Positions 50,745 through 60,991 of a stretch of DNA of 64,000 nucleotides are shown one piece after another. Origin of the DNA: CBDCYS01 sp965226245 (lineage in GTDB: Bacteria > Acidobacteriota > Terriglobia > Bryobacterales > UBA6623); contig CBDDCL010000015.1 in NCBI GenBank assembly GCA_965226245.1, forward strand, positions 5,518,001 through 5,582,000, written 5' to 3'. The first letter of the stretch is position 1; every line of letters begins with the position of its first letter. The notes under the pieces are model-generated. The model saw only the letters and a list, made by a program, of their open reading frames with translations, searched no databases and was not told the DNA's origin. A program made the translations under genes and the position numbers.

Positions 50745-53700
50745 TCCATGGGAATCTGTGCGTTGATCTGATACAGGCCGGCGAAGAAAGGGGCGAGGCC
50801 GCTAAACACGACCGATGCTTCGCGGCCGCCGATGAAAACTTGAGGCGCGATGCCCGTGCGGCCCCCCGGCTCGACAGCGCCCAGGCCGGTGGTGAAGATC
50901 TGCAGGAAGTCTCCCGCCGCGGGCGCTCTTTGCGTCACGGGAGTCCCGTCGGCGTTCAAGATCGCTCCGCTTCCCGTCAGGGCATCGAAGAAAACGCCCG
51001 GTTGCGTTTGCGTCATCGGAACTTCGATGATTTCCGAAGCCCCGGCCGGCGAAGTCACTAGGATTTCCGCGGCGGCGCCACTCAGCTCAAACGGCGCTTG
51101 AAAGTTGATCTGAAAAGGCGAGACGTGGAGCAGCGGAACGGGCGTTCCGTTGATGGAGACGGTCGTGCCTGCCAACTGTCTGGGAAGCGGCAGGGAACTC
51201 GCCGACTCCGTGCCGGCGGACAGACTCGTCCCAAAGATGGAATACAGTCCGCCCGGAGTCAAAACCGGCTCGGATGACGACGTTCCGGCGTTGAAACTCG
51301 CCGCGTTGACGACGCCTGCCCCGGAAAACAACGGTTGTGGGCCCGCCGAAATAGCGGTGGCGGTTGAGCCCACGGCAGGCGTGCCCTGGATCTCCGCTCT
51401 TAGTGAGTTGTCAGATCCAGCCGTAGCTAGTCGCCATTCCACTCGGACCCTGCCAGTCGAATCCGTCACGGCTTGGGACGGAGTCGCGACCCCGTCGCCA
51501 CTTGCCGCGATATCGATCGGTATCCCCGCGTAGTGCAGTTTGTTGCGGTCTCGCAACCGAAACACAACTGGTTGCGGCAAGGTACTGCCATCTCCAGCCG
51601 ACTGCTTATTGCCCGATTCGATTTCCAGGCGAAGGTCCGTTGCCTGGTTCCTCACCTGGATGATCGTCTGTGCCTCATCGTATCCGGGCAGTCCGACGCG
51701 GGCCGTCAGCTCCGCTGTCCCCAGGCTGTTCCCGGTAATGACGAAAGGCGCCTCCAAAGAACCGGCGGCGATCGTGACGACCGGCGGCACGCTGATCACG
51801 GGACTGTCGCTCGTCAACAGCACTTCCAGGCTGCTTTCGAGTGGAGAGTCGATTCCCACGGTGGCCGCCGCGGGAAAACCTTGCAGCACCCCTGCCGCCG
51901 GCCACGTCGACAAATGCAACAGATTGACAAGATCTGTTCGAGCTGAACCGCGTTGATCCACCGCCTGGTTGAAAAACTCCTGCCATTGCGTGCGGATGCC
52001 GTCGATCTTCTCAATATCGGCAGCCGGCGGAGCGCTCCCTTCCGCTGCCAGAAGGATAAAGGCGAAACGCCAGTCCTTCTGCGAGACGCCGGCATCCGGT
52101 GAACGCTCACCCTCAGCGGCGATGATCATATCGACCGTGATCTCTTTGCGGGTTCCGTCAAACGTCACCCCCACGGCGGGCGGTGAAGAAGCCGAGCGCG
52201 GAGTTGACGGGTTCTCCACCAAAAAAGAGGGCAGGACTTCGTCCGCCGGGCGAAGCCCCATCACGTACTGATCCAGATCACCGTACTTCTCCACGGCAGC
52301 AGTGGTTTCAAAGCGAGGCGACACCATGCCCTTGTCGACGATGCGATTGCCTTCTTCTACGGAAGCGTCCGAGTTGAAGAAAAAATTCCAATGGGCATTC
52401 TGCCGGCCGAGCAGGGCGCTGGACAGTTGTCCCGTTGCGGAGTCCAAGAATCGTGTATAAACCAGAAAGCGGTGCCCGGCTTCTTGCCCCAGCACGGACA
52501 ACGTGGTGTTCTGACCCAGAATCGGGATGCGAGCGGTTGGGTCGTCCGGATAGTTCGCCAGCGGCCCCATGTTGAGATAGCTCTGCAGCCGGGCCGGCGA
52601 ACCAAAGGTGGCGCCAAAGTCGAAGATCGGATTTCCGTCCGGTTGCGGACTGCCGATTCCCTCGACTTCGTTGCGGATGTTTAGTTCGAAGGCAAAAGAC
52701 CCCGGCCCCGCCTGAAGCCCCATGTTGTTAAACAGCACCAGGAAGTCGTAGGCGTCGCCGTGGTTTTGAAAGAACCGCTGCGTGACGGCGACCGTATCGA
52801 TGGCGGTGCTGCGAGTGAAGATTTCCGCCAGTCCGCCGGCTGCCGGCTCAGCCACGCCCTCCGACAGGTCCACCGCCGCAGTGTCCCCTTGCAGGCGGCC
52901 CGGGACAAGGCCGGCGACTATGTCGGTGAGATTGATCGCGGCGTAGTGGAACTCGATGCGGCCGTCCTGATGGAGCGTGAGCTGAAACGTCTGGCGTCTG
53001 CCTGTGCCGACAAACCTGAATTCAGGCACATCACGCCAAGTAACGACAACGCGGTTGGCAGCCAAATGGGCGGTCACGGCGGCTTGAGGCCGGCTCGGGT
53101 CGAGATCGGTGAACAAGGGGGCGATACGGGGAGGCCCCGCTGCCATTCGGGCAAAGCTTCTCGATGTGGAACTGGCCTCGGGTTCCTCAAACGTGACATT
53201 GCCGTCGGAATGGACAAACACTTCCGAGTAGGCCTTATCGAAGAAGGGGAAAGAGAACGGCAGAGCAACTCGTTCCGCGTCGTCATCGCTCAGGGCCAGC
53301 GGAATCGCTTGCGGTTCTATATCCGGGTCGAAGCCCAGGGCTGCCGGTTCCGCCGTATAGGCATCGTCCACCCGCCTGAAAATCAGACTGCTCCCGTTGA
53401 GATCGAATGCATTGGGCCTGAGGACAACACCACCCGAATCATCGAGGATTGCAATTTCGCCGGCGTCTTGGCGAAGTACCGCCTGGGAAGCGGATAGCGC
53501 GATGCCTTGCGCCCGGCGGCGAGACTCTGCCTGCTTGTGGCGGAATAGCTCGGTGAGATTGCGTCCTTGGTAGGTTCCCGAGGGGTAGCCGCCGGGAAGC
53601 GAGTCCGAGGCGGCTTGCAGGACGGCGGAGCCGAGCCACAAGGCCGAGGACGCTGCGGCAACGAGAAGCCCGCCGAAAAGGCGTCTGGGAGCCGACGACC

Positions 53701-53763
53701 TCATCTTAACCCCGATACCGTTCACCTAGGGCCTTTGAGCCGCCGAAGAGGCGCCCGGATGAT

Positions 53764-53900
53764 GAGTAGCCTAGCCGCGGAAGCGGAATCCGGATGAGTA
53801 GCCTAGCCGCGAAGCGGCGTCGGATCGTAGCCCAGGGTGGAGCGAAGCGCAACCCTGGGTGGAAACCCTCCATGCGGGAGCCCCGAATGGGGCGTAGGAA
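53764..53900 (+). repeat. Dispersed repeat family A, copy 2, with a degenerate tandem unit
   Basis: Bases 53801-53900 match 16811-16909 (GCCGCGAAGCGGCG, GGATCGTAGCC, GGGTGGAGCGAAGCG, AACCCTGGGTG, GAATGGG tail). Just before it, GAGTAGCCTAGCCGCG...GGAT occurs twice (53764 and 53795), so the first part has been duplicated. The sequence lies between the secreted protein gene start and lutC. Confidence 0.65.
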
Positions 53901-54075
53901 CCCAAACAGTCCAGTCGCCAAGACGTTTCTCCTTCGGGGGTGATTGAAACTTGGGACGTCCGTAGAGCTTCGCAACTCGGCGAGCACAAATTCAGCAACT
54001 CCACAAACTCCGCCCCCACGCAAAGCTCGTTTGACGGCATTCCAGCCATCACGGTTTCGGACAGGCCGCCAAGTT

Positions 54076-54702
54076 TCACACTATCACGAGATAGATCTCA
54101 CGCGGCCCGTGGACTCCGAGCGTAAGCTTCATCTCGATGTCACCCGTGCGGCTGGGCCCGGCGATCAACACCATGGAGCTGGAAACCTCCGCCGGGTCGG
54201 GCAGAACCGTGAACAGCTCGTCGAGCCCGCTGAGGACAGCTTGCGACGGCACGACCGCGATGTGGATCGAGGGCAGCAGAGAAATCAGCCGGTCTTCGTG
54301 GGAGGAAGACAAAAGCACCAGGGCCCCGGGGTCGGCCAGAGCGTAATCGGCGCTGCTGATGCCGACTTCCGCGTTGGCGGCCACATCTCGCAGTACAGCC
54401 CGGTCCGTGATTCCCGACTCGACGCCTGGAAGCGAGGTGACGCCTGTGTCAAGCAGCAGCGGAGCCGCGGAAGCGATAGCAGAGCGGCCGGCGACGATCC
54501 GCGAAACCTGCCGGCAGGCTTCAGTGGGAGAGCCGGCGCGAAAACTTTCGCCGGGGAAATTCGCCAGCAGTAACTGCACGCGCCGCTCGGGATCCATCGG
54601 CGAAACGACCAGACGCGGCGGCGGTGGAGGATGGGGCGGTTGATCGATATGCCGGCCCAGCCCGCTGCGGATTCGATGCAGAATGTGTTCGCGATCAGGC
54701 AT
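54076..54702 (-). CDS. lutC: Lactate utilization protein LutC (LUD domain)
   Basis: A 208-aa LUD-domain protein starting MPDREHILHRIRSGLG, with the conserved SSADYALADPGALVLLSS and GPSRTGDIEMKLTLGVHGP motifs near its C-terminus. LutA, LutB and LutC together oxidise L-lactate to pyruvate. The start is set at ATG 54702 because the upstream open frame overlaps lutB without homology. The gene starts 11 bases after the lutB stop, as the last gene of the operon. Confidence 0.9.
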   Translation of the reverse strand: MPDREHILHRIRSGLGRHIDQPPHPPPPPRLVVSPMDPERRVQLLLANFPGESFRAGSPTEACRQVSRIVAGRSAIASAAPLLLDTGVTSLPGVESGITDRAVLRDVAANAEVGISSADYALADPGALVLLSSSHEDRLISLLPSIHIAVVPSQAVLSGLDELFTVLPDPAEVSSSMVLIAGPSRTGDIEMKLTLGVHGPREIYLVIV

Positions 54703-54712
54703 GAGTCGTCCC

Positions 54713-56185
54713 CTAGCCGGCTGGCGGCTCGTTGGCGTTGCGGCGGACCCCGCCATTTGCCCCGTTAGCTGCCGTCTGCCTTCTCGCCCTCCACAGCTCA
54801 CGGAAGCTTTGCGGAGCGGGCGGCGGGAAGTCGCGCTGTCCGGTCCACTCACTCAGCGGCCCCGGCAGCGACTTGATCCACTGATCATCGGATGGAGCCG
54901 GCAGCACCGCCTTTGAAAGAAAACCAAGCTGCTCGAACAATCTCGGGCTGCGCATGACCCAGCTCCAAATCCGGAAGCCGAGCTTTTCCAGTCGAGTCGG
55001 CAAGTCCCGAGTTGCCGCCTTTTTGGTTTCCCGGCGCAAAGCCAGCAACATGCGAGGGATGTCGATCTTCACGGGGCAAACCTCGGCGCAGGCGCCGCAC
55101 AAGCTCGAGGCAAAAGGCAAGGCCGGTTCGTACCCGGCGCCATGGAACTGCGGAGTCAGGATCGCCCCAATCGGCCCCGAGTAGGCGCCCGGATAGGTGT
55201 GCCCGCCGACCCGGCGGTAGACCGGACAAACGTTCGCACACGCGCCGCAACGGATGCAGTAGAGCGTCTGCCGCTTTTCCTGGTCCGCGAGAATCCGCGT
55301 GCGGCCGTTGTCGACCAGCAGCAGGTAGAATTCCTCCGGACCGCTTATCTCACCAGGCCGCCGCGCGCCTGAAAGGAAAGAAGTATAGCTGGTGAGGGGC
55401 TGACCCGTGGCGCTGCGGCTCAGCAGTTTCAGAAACACAGCGAGATCAGCAGCGCGAGGAATGAGTTTCTCAATACCCGCGATGGCTATGTGGACCCGGG
55501 GCAGAGAAGTCGTCAGCCGGATATTGCCCTCGTTCTCGACAAGCACCACGGCGCCGCTTTCGGCGACCACGAAGTTCGCCCCGCTGATACCCATTCCCGC
55601 CCGCAGGAATTTCGCCCGCAACACCCGCCGCGCCGCCGCGGTCAACCGGGCCGGATCATCACTTCGTTCCATCCCGAGTTTTTCAGCAAATAGATCCGCG
55701 ACATCGTGGCGGGTTTTGTGCAGGGCGGGCGCCACAATGTGGTAAGGACGCTCTCCGGCCAATTGCACTATGAACTCCCCGAGATCGGTTTCTACCGGCT
55801 CGAGACCGTTCTTTTCAAGAGCCTCGTTGAGCCCGATCTCCTCCGAGAGCATCGATTTCGATTTCACCACGAGCTGGATGCCCTTCTCTTTTGCGATGGA
55901 AACGACGGCGCGAGTCGCGGACTCTCCATCGGCGCACCAAAGGACCTTGCCGCCCCGCTCTTGCACTTTCGATTCCAGCCGCTCCAGGTAGTAGTCGAGG
56001 TTCTCGAGGGTGTGCCTTTTGACTTCGTTGGCGTAGTTCCGAAGCTCTTGATATTCGGGCAGCAACGAATCAGCGACGGCTTCTCCGCGCTTATCAATGA
56101 ACCGCTGTGTCGAGGTACGGAGGGTGTTTTGGAGGGTCAAGTCGCTCAAGGCGACGTGGATTTTCTCGTGGAAGCCGGCGGACAT
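54713..56185 (-). CDS. lutB: Lactate utilization iron-sulfur protein LutB
   Basis: A 490-aa protein with an N-terminal LUD domain (SMLSEEIGLNEALEKNGLEPVETDLGEFIVQL, VAESGAVVLVENEGNIRL) and two C-terminal 4Fe-4S motifs, CIRCGACANVCPVYRRVGG and CGACAEVCPVKIDI. It passes electrons from lactate oxidation in the LutABC complex. ATG 56185 (MSAGFHEKI) is used in place of the earlier in-frame start at 56278, which overlaps lutA. Six bases separate it from the lutA stop. Confidence 0.92.
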   Translation of the reverse strand: MSAGFHEKIHVALSDLTLQNTLRTSTQRFIDKRGEAVADSLLPEYQELRNYANEVKRHTLENLDYYLERLESKVQERGGKVLWCADGESATRAVVSIAKEKGIQLVVKSKSMLSEEIGLNEALEKNGLEPVETDLGEFIVQLAGERPYHIVAPALHKTRHDVADLFAEKLGMERSDDPARLTAAARRVLRAKFLRAGMGISGANFVVAESGAVVLVENEGNIRLTTSLPRVHIAIAGIEKLIPRAADLAVFLKLLSRSATGQPLTSYTSFLSGARRPGEISGPEEFYLLLVDNGRTRILADQEKRQTLYCIRCGACANVCPVYRRVGGHTYPGAYSGPIGAILTPQFHGAGYEPALPFASSLCGACAEVCPVKIDIPRMLLALRRETKKAATRDLPTRLEKLGFRIWSWVMRSPRLFEQLGFLSKAVLPAPSDDQWIKSLPGPLSEWTGQRDFPPPAPQSFRELWRARRQTAANGANGGVRRNANEPPAG

Positions 56186-56190
56186 GGTGA

Positions 56191-56916
56191 TTAGCGGGCG
56201 GCCAGGACCTCGGCCAGATGCATCGTCTGGATCGGTAACCCGCGCCGCCGGAGTCCGCCGCTGATCTGCATTAGGCAACTCGGATCGATCGACACGACCG
56301 TGTCCGCGCCCGTGTTGCGGATCGCCTCGATCTTGCCGTCGAGCATGTTGCCGGACAGTTCACCGAACTTGACGGAAAAAGTTCCGCCGAAGCCGCAACA
56401 CTCCTCGGGCGGCTGCATCTCGCGCAGCTCGAGCCCGCGGACATTGCCCAGCAGCCGCCGCGGCTGGTCTTTGATCTTGAGTTCCCGCAGCGCGTGACAC
56501 GAATCGTGATAGGTGACCGCGCCGTCGAAGCGCGCGCCGACATCTTCCTGCTTGGCGACCTCGACGAGAAACTCTGAGAATTCGAAGACCCGTGACGCCA
56601 GAGCCTGAGAGGCAGCTTCGGCGGTGGGATCTTTCCGAAATAGATCCGCGAAATGATGCCGAATCATCGACGAGCACGAGCCCGACGGCACAACAACGTA
56701 TTCAGCGCCTTCGAAAACCTTCAAGAAGTGTCGCGCGACTTCTCGCGCTTCTGAAGTGAAGCCGGAGTTGAGCGCGGGCTGGCCGCAGCAGGTCTGAGCC
56801 TCGCGGAAATCGATCCGGTAGCCAAGCCGCTCCAGTACATCGGCCATCGCGAGTCCGACCTTGGGAAAGAGCTGGTCAACCAGGCAGGTGACGAACAGAG
56901 AAACAGATGGTCCCAT
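56191..56916 (-). CDS. lutA: Lactate utilization protein LutA (CCG-domain oxidoreductase)
   Basis: A 241-aa protein with two CCG cysteine-rich domains, each ending in the cluster-binding motif: EAQTCCGQPALNSG and PPEECCGFGGTFSVKF. Conserved Cys in VPSGSCSSMIRHH and DSCHALR complete the sites. It starts MGPSVSLFVTCLVDQLFP, as in the family. It is the first gene of lutABC on the minus strand. No LldR-type regulator or lactate permease is in view. Confidence 0.92.
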   Translation of the reverse strand: MGPSVSLFVTCLVDQLFPKVGLAMADVLERLGYRIDFREAQTCCGQPALNSGFTSEAREVARHFLKVFEGAEYVVVPSGSCSSMIRHHFADLFRKDPTAEAASQALASRVFEFSEFLVEVAKQEDVGARFDGAVTYHDSCHALRELKIKDQPRRLLGNVRGLELREMQPPEECCGFGGTFSVKFGELSGNMLDGKIEAIRNTGADTVVSIDPSCLMQISGGLRRRGLPIQTMHLAEVLAAR

Positions 56917-58211
56917 GGAATAGCGGTGGGAAGACGATCCGCATTGTAGCGCAGCGCGCCGCCCTCCGTGAATCGGGTGATACCAGCCGTCCCCGCGGCC
57001 GATTCAACCCGTCATCGCAAGACGATCGGCATATTACGGAAACGGTTCGGTCCCGATGTTGCCAGAGCCTGCATTTCTCACCGAGCCGCGTTCACGCGGC
57101 TTGGTGCTGCTAGGCCGGCGGTTTTACGGCCGGTATCCGGCACGCCCCAACCCGGCAGCCCGTTTCAACGGGCTTCGTTCTCTCAATCGCCGTCGCATGA
57201 ATTGGCCCTGTCATTGGCAAACCACGCCGGCATGGGCTGTAGCGCGGACCTGGCGCCCCGCTTTTCATGCCCCTTCTGTCATAGGCCAAAGTCATTCACG
57301 TAACTTTTGAATTTTTATTCCCTTTATTCTCTGCGCCGTCATGCGAAGCACACGCCGAAACCCTTGACACCGCCTGCTACACTGCGACTAGAAACCGGAA
57401 GGGACACAGATCACCGGACCAACACGACCGTTTCCCGGCCGGGACAGTTTCGAGTTGCTCTCCGCACAGTGGTCATCCCCCGCGGATGGCTTCTGCCTAG
57501 TAGGGACCGGCTCTCAGCCGGTCCAATCAAGGACGCCCCACGTGGCGCGCGCCTCCTGGCGGGCCGCGTCGGCCTCCGGGCCGACGTTCGCGTCGACAGG
57601 AATGTCGGCGCCCGTAAGCGTCCAACAAACTACTCGGGGAAGAAGACCGTTCGCTCGCAGCCGTTTTTGCGCTCCTTTTGAGGGCGGCTGTTGAGGTTCG
57701 ATCAACGGGAGCAAGAGGCGCCTCTCACAAAAAGAGAGCGGCAAATGCGAGGCAAGACTCAACAAGGCGGGCGCCTGACACAAGATCCGTCATCGAGTCG
57801 AACAGAGTCGAACAATGGCGAAAGAACCGAGCTCATCGAGATGTCTCAAAGGGCCGTATCCCTGCCCCACAATTGTCTCCGAGAAGCAAACATCGCCGAA
57901 ACCCTGCAGTTTTCTGCAAAATTCTGCAGTTCATACTGACACAAAGACGCCTCTAAACGACCTATCTCATAGGAATAACAAGACTTATGGTCCTAGGTGG
58001 TCACGGATGCCACTTCCCCGAGAAACGACGGCTCAAGCTCCGAAACGGCCTGAAACATGCAGTTCTTGCACGAATCAAGCAAGAAAAGGGCCGCAAAACT
58101 GCAATCTTCAGGTACCTTCCCGCGGCGGGACACGCACGTTTCCCGCTGGCATCCGGTGGCGCGAGTTCGCCCTGGCGGATGCGGTCATCTTGCTAAAGAC
58201 GATTCGGTCCA
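56917..58211. other. 1.3-kb gene-free region with hairpins
   Basis: Between the divergent lut operon and the glycosyltransferase gene there is no supported gene. Contents: repeat family B at 57083-57176; perfect hairpins GGACCGGCT/AGCCGGTCC (57507-57527) and GTCGGCC/GGCCGAC (57568-57585); and AT-richer sequence at 57860-58000. Short open frames here show no family resemblance. Confidence 0.45.
57083..57176 (+). repeat. Three-hairpin dispersed repeat (family B), copy 2
   Basis: Same order as 36959-37053: GAGCCGCGTTCACGCGGCTT, CCGGCGGTTTTACGGCCGG, AGCCCGTTTCAACGGGCTT. The arm of the second hairpin differs from copy 1 at paired positions, so the structure is kept while the sequence drifts. Confidence 0.8.
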
Positions 58212-59447
58212 GTGTCGATCGAGCCATTGGTGCCTGACCTCTCTGGAAGTTCTCCCCGTGTAAGTGAGCGGCCTCGCGTGCTGCACGTGCTTGGCAGCCT
58301 GAACCCCGGCGGGGTCGAAACGTGGCTGCTGGAGCTGGCGCGGCACGCTGACGACTCGGACTGGGCCTTCGACTTCTGCCTGCTGGGACCGGAGAAGGGC
58401 GCCTATGCCGATGAGCTGGAGCGGCGCGGTTCGCGGATCTGGCGCTGCCCGGTTCGGCGTCCGGAGCTGTTCACGCAGCGCTTGTATCGCCTGCTTCGCC
58501 GGACACGGTATGACATCGTCCACAGTCATGTGCACTATTTCAACGGCTGGGTCTTGCGGGTCGCCCGCGCGGCGGGAGTCCCGGTTCGAATCGCGCATAG
58601 CCACAACTCGCACGATGGCGGTTCCCGAAGCGGATTTCGCCTTGTCTACCGCAGTTGGATGAAGTCCCTGCTGAGCCGCTCCATGAGCCGGGGCCTGGCC
58701 TGCTCGGCAGCGGCCGCCGAGGCGCTGTTTGGAAAGGACCACAAGAAGAACCCGCGTGTGCGCCCCGCGCCTTATGGAATTGACCTGGAGAAATTTCGCC
58801 GTCTCCATCCGGACCGCATCCAATTGCGAAACGAGTTCGGCATTCCGGCCGGGGCGCCCGTGGTTGGCCATGTCGGCCGTCTCGAGCCGCAGAAGAACCA
58901 AGACTTTCTTCTCGAAATCGCCGCTGCGACGGCAACAGTCATGCCGCAAGCGCGATTTGTCATCGTTGGCGAAGGACGGCTGCGCGAACGGCTGGAAGCG
59001 CAGGCCGGTCAACTCGGACTGCTTCCTCGAATTCGCTTCGCGGGACAGCGCGGCGACGTATCCGAACTCATGGTCGGTTTGTTTGACGCCTTCTTGTTGC
59101 CGTCGTTGCACGAAGGGTTGCCGCTGGTGGCGCTCGAGGCCCAGGCGGCCGGACTGCCGTTGCTGATGTCCAGCCACATTACCGAAGAGGCGGTCGTCCT
59201 GCCGCGGATCAGTCGCCGTTACTCATTGAAGGCGGGTCCTTTGCATTGGGCGGTGGGACTCAGACAAATGCTGGAATCGAAGCGCTTGTCACCTTCCGAG
59301 GCCTGCCGGCGCCTCGCGGAAAAAGGTTTCGGCATCGCGACATCGCTCGAGAATCTGACAGCCAACTACGATGAGCTGGTCCGGACGCTGTGTTGGTCCC
59401 GTCCTGAACAGCCGCTTCGGGCCGAAGCCGTCTCCAACAAGAGCTGA
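58212..59447 (+). CDS. Glycosyltransferase, GT4 family (GT-B fold)
   Basis: A 411-aa retaining glycosyltransferase. The N-terminal domain has VLHVLGSLNPGGVETWLLELARH and IVHSHVHYFNGWVLRVAR; the C-terminal domain has VGHVGRLEPQKNQDFLLEIAA, FVIVGEGRLRERLE and the donor-sugar EX7E motif, LPSLHEGLPLVALEAQAAGLP. GTG 58212 starts the frame. It is followed by a Wzy-like polymerase gene one base past its stop, so the two probably work in one exopolysaccharide pathway. Donor and acceptor are unknown. Confidence 0.88.
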   Translation: MSIEPLVPDLSGSSPRVSERPRVLHVLGSLNPGGVETWLLELARHADDSDWAFDFCLLGPEKGAYADELERRGSRIWRCPVRRPELFTQRLYRLLRRTRYDIVHSHVHYFNGWVLRVARAAGVPVRIAHSHNSHDGGSRSGFRLVYRSWMKSLLSRSMSRGLACSAAAAEALFGKDHKKNPRVRPAPYGIDLEKFRRLHPDRIQLRNEFGIPAGAPVVGHVGRLEPQKNQDFLLEIAAATATVMPQARFVIVGEGRLRERLEAQAGQLGLLPRIRFAGQRGDVSELMVGLFDAFLLPSLHEGLPLVALEAQAAGLPLLMSSHITEEAVVLPRISRRYSLKAGPLHWAVGLRQMLESKRLSPSEACRRLAEKGFGIATSLENLTANYDELVRTLCWSRPEQPLRAEAVSNKS

Positions 59448-59448
59448 G

Positions 59449-60897
59449 GTGCTCACTCCGGGAAGCTCGCTTGCCGACGCCGCGATCCGGCCCCGCCAGC
59501 CTGGCCGTATCCCCGGAACAACGATCGTTGTCGTCGCCGCACTGCTTTCGGCCGCCGCATTGTTGCTGTGGGTGGAGGCGACGCACAGTGACCGCGGCGC
59601 TTCCGTGGCGGCCGCGGCGGTTTGGGGGTTGTGCCTTGCCGTGAGCCTGCAGGTTCTGCGGCTACACCCGCTGTCACCGGCGATGGTGTATTTGTACATG
59701 TTCGGCGTATTCCATCTGGGTCTGGCCGTGCCCTGGAGCATGGAATTGGATGTCGGCCGCGCACCGGCCTGGCTACTGCACGGCGGCCTGGAATCGGCCC
59801 TGTCGCTCGTCATCCTGGCTCTGATGTCGTACCTCGCCGGCGCCTCGCTAGCGGTGTGGAAATGGCCTTTGCGGAAACAGGCCGCGCCGGTTAACGTTCG
59901 CTATCACAACGCCGTGATTTCCCACTGCGGATTGGCCATCTTTCTGGGCGGGCTCGTGATGTTCCTCTGGGGAATGAGGTCTCTTGGTTTCGACCGGCTG
60001 CTCGGGGCGACCTATTTCGAGACTTACAAGCTCACCAATTGGTATGACCCGCGCTTCTTCGTGACGAGCCTCAACGTAGCGCCGATTGGGCTTTACCTGA
60101 TGGCCGCGGCCGCGCCTTGGCGGCGGATTGTTGCGGTGCTGGTGATCGTCGCGACTTGGAGCAGTGTCATCTTTTGGCTGGGATTCCGGGGCTTCGGATT
60201 GATCCCGGTCATCACCGTGCTGGCGGTGATTCACAAGCGGGGATTCCGGCTGCCGAAACTGGTTTACCTTGCCGCTGTCGCCGTCATGCTCTTCGCGATA
60301 CCCATGATCACCGTACTCAGAGATGCACGCCTTGGAGAACGCTCGATCTCGGAAGCGGCCGGCGCTTGGCGCCCGCTGGCGGCGGTCACCGAGATGGGAG
60401 CCAGCCTCAGGCCCTTGGTCCACACGGTGCAATACATGGAAACCGAGAGCTTGCGTTGGGGCCGGACCTACTGGAGAGGCTTGCTGGCTGTGTTCCCGAA
60501 TGTTTCTCGTGACTGGGCAGGCGGTTCCTATCTTCCGCTTGAAGAGCTGCCGCCGAGCCATTGGGTGACCAAACAAGCCGCGCCCTGGAGTTACACTCAC
60601 TTTGGGGGGCTGGGCTTCTCGGCCGTGGCGGAACCCTACATGAACTTTGGTACTGCCGGAGTGGTGCTCTATTTCTTGGCCTTACCCGCTTTGCTCGTCT
60701 GGGCGGACCGTTTTGACGCCTCGCGGCCAACCAGGCTGGCAACGTGGGCGGTACTGCTAGGGCCGCTGCTGTGGACAACCCGCAACAGCTTCGACAACTT
60801 CTTCCGCCCCGCGCTATTGGGCTTGTTATGTGTGTTCCTCGCCAGGCTGGCCGCTAACTCCCTCGCCTCGATCCGCGCCAGACGAGCGGCACCGTAA
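59449..60897 (+). CDS. O-antigen/exopolysaccharide polymerase-like membrane protein
   Basis: A 482-aa polytopic membrane protein with about ten helices (first at TIVVVAALLSAAALLLWV, last at PALLGLLCVFLARLAANSL) and a large external loop near residue 300-390 containing RDARLGERS and SYTHFGGLGFSAVAEPYMNFG. This layout and the late AEPYMNFG stretch are typical of Wzy/O-antigen polysaccharide polymerases. GTG 59449 is chosen; the open frame from 59371 overlaps the previous gene. Position directly after a glycosyltransferase supports the call. Confidence 0.72.
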   Translation: MLTPGSSLADAAIRPRQPGRIPGTTIVVVAALLSAAALLLWVEATHSDRGASVAAAAVWGLCLAVSLQVLRLHPLSPAMVYLYMFGVFHLGLAVPWSMELDVGRAPAWLLHGGLESALSLVILALMSYLAGASLAVWKWPLRKQAAPVNVRYHNAVISHCGLAIFLGGLVMFLWGMRSLGFDRLLGATYFETYKLTNWYDPRFFVTSLNVAPIGLYLMAAAAPWRRIVAVLVIVATWSSVIFWLGFRGFGLIPVITVLAVIHKRGFRLPKLVYLAAVAVMLFAIPMITVLRDARLGERSISEAAGAWRPLAAVTEMGASLRPLVHTVQYMETESLRWGRTYWRGLLAVFPNVSRDWAGGSYLPLEELPPSHWVTKQAAPWSYTHFGGLGFSAVAEPYMNFGTAGVVLYFLALPALLVWADRFDASRPTRLATWAVLLGPLLWTTRNSFDNFFRPALLGLLCVFLARLAANSLASIRARRAAP

Positions 60898-60991
60898 CAG
60901 AGCCCCGAACGCAAGTGAGTGGGTCAAGTCCGCCAGCCGCAACAATCTTCCAAGAATCGTAAATCTGACCCGTCAAGTCCGCTAACCCGAG
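60897..60991. repeat. Half-degenerate REP-like element
   Basis: ACAGAGCCCCGAACGCAAGT and GAGTGGGTC echo the left arm of the palindrome at 4274-4302 (ACAGAGCCCGGAACGCCAGT...). A GACCCGTCA at 60968 echoes its right arm, but the arms no longer pair well. It sits between convergent genes. Confidence 0.5.

Larger units (their letters stand above)
49631..53704 (-). pseudogene. Secreted Solibacter-type multidomain protein, 3' end cut off by IS1595
   Basis: The gene runs from ATG 53704 (signal peptide MRSSAPRRLFGGLLVAAASSALWLG) to 50745, then continues after the IS from 49709 to TAA 49631-49633; joined it is 1012 aa. As it stands it ends in MEWGI inside the element, losing LPPGRHTLSVNAGGVSSNEV and the last residues. 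The N-terminal half has a NIDO-like region (LPFSFPFFDKAYSEVFVHSDGNVTF). The middle resembles an extracellular protease- or peptidase-like segment (GQEAGHRFLVYTRF). An Ig-like module follows, then the C-terminal domain GAGVVNAASFNAG...GGLYSIFGTSLS...INFQAPFEL found widely in Acidobacteriota secreted proteins. Function unknown; only the final strand of the last domain is lost. Confidence 0.85.

Noticed and set aside
59371..59448. Upstream 26-codon extension of the polymerase ORF
   Set aside because: It lies within the glycosyltransferase coding region in another frame, and the first membrane helix begins well after GTG 59449.
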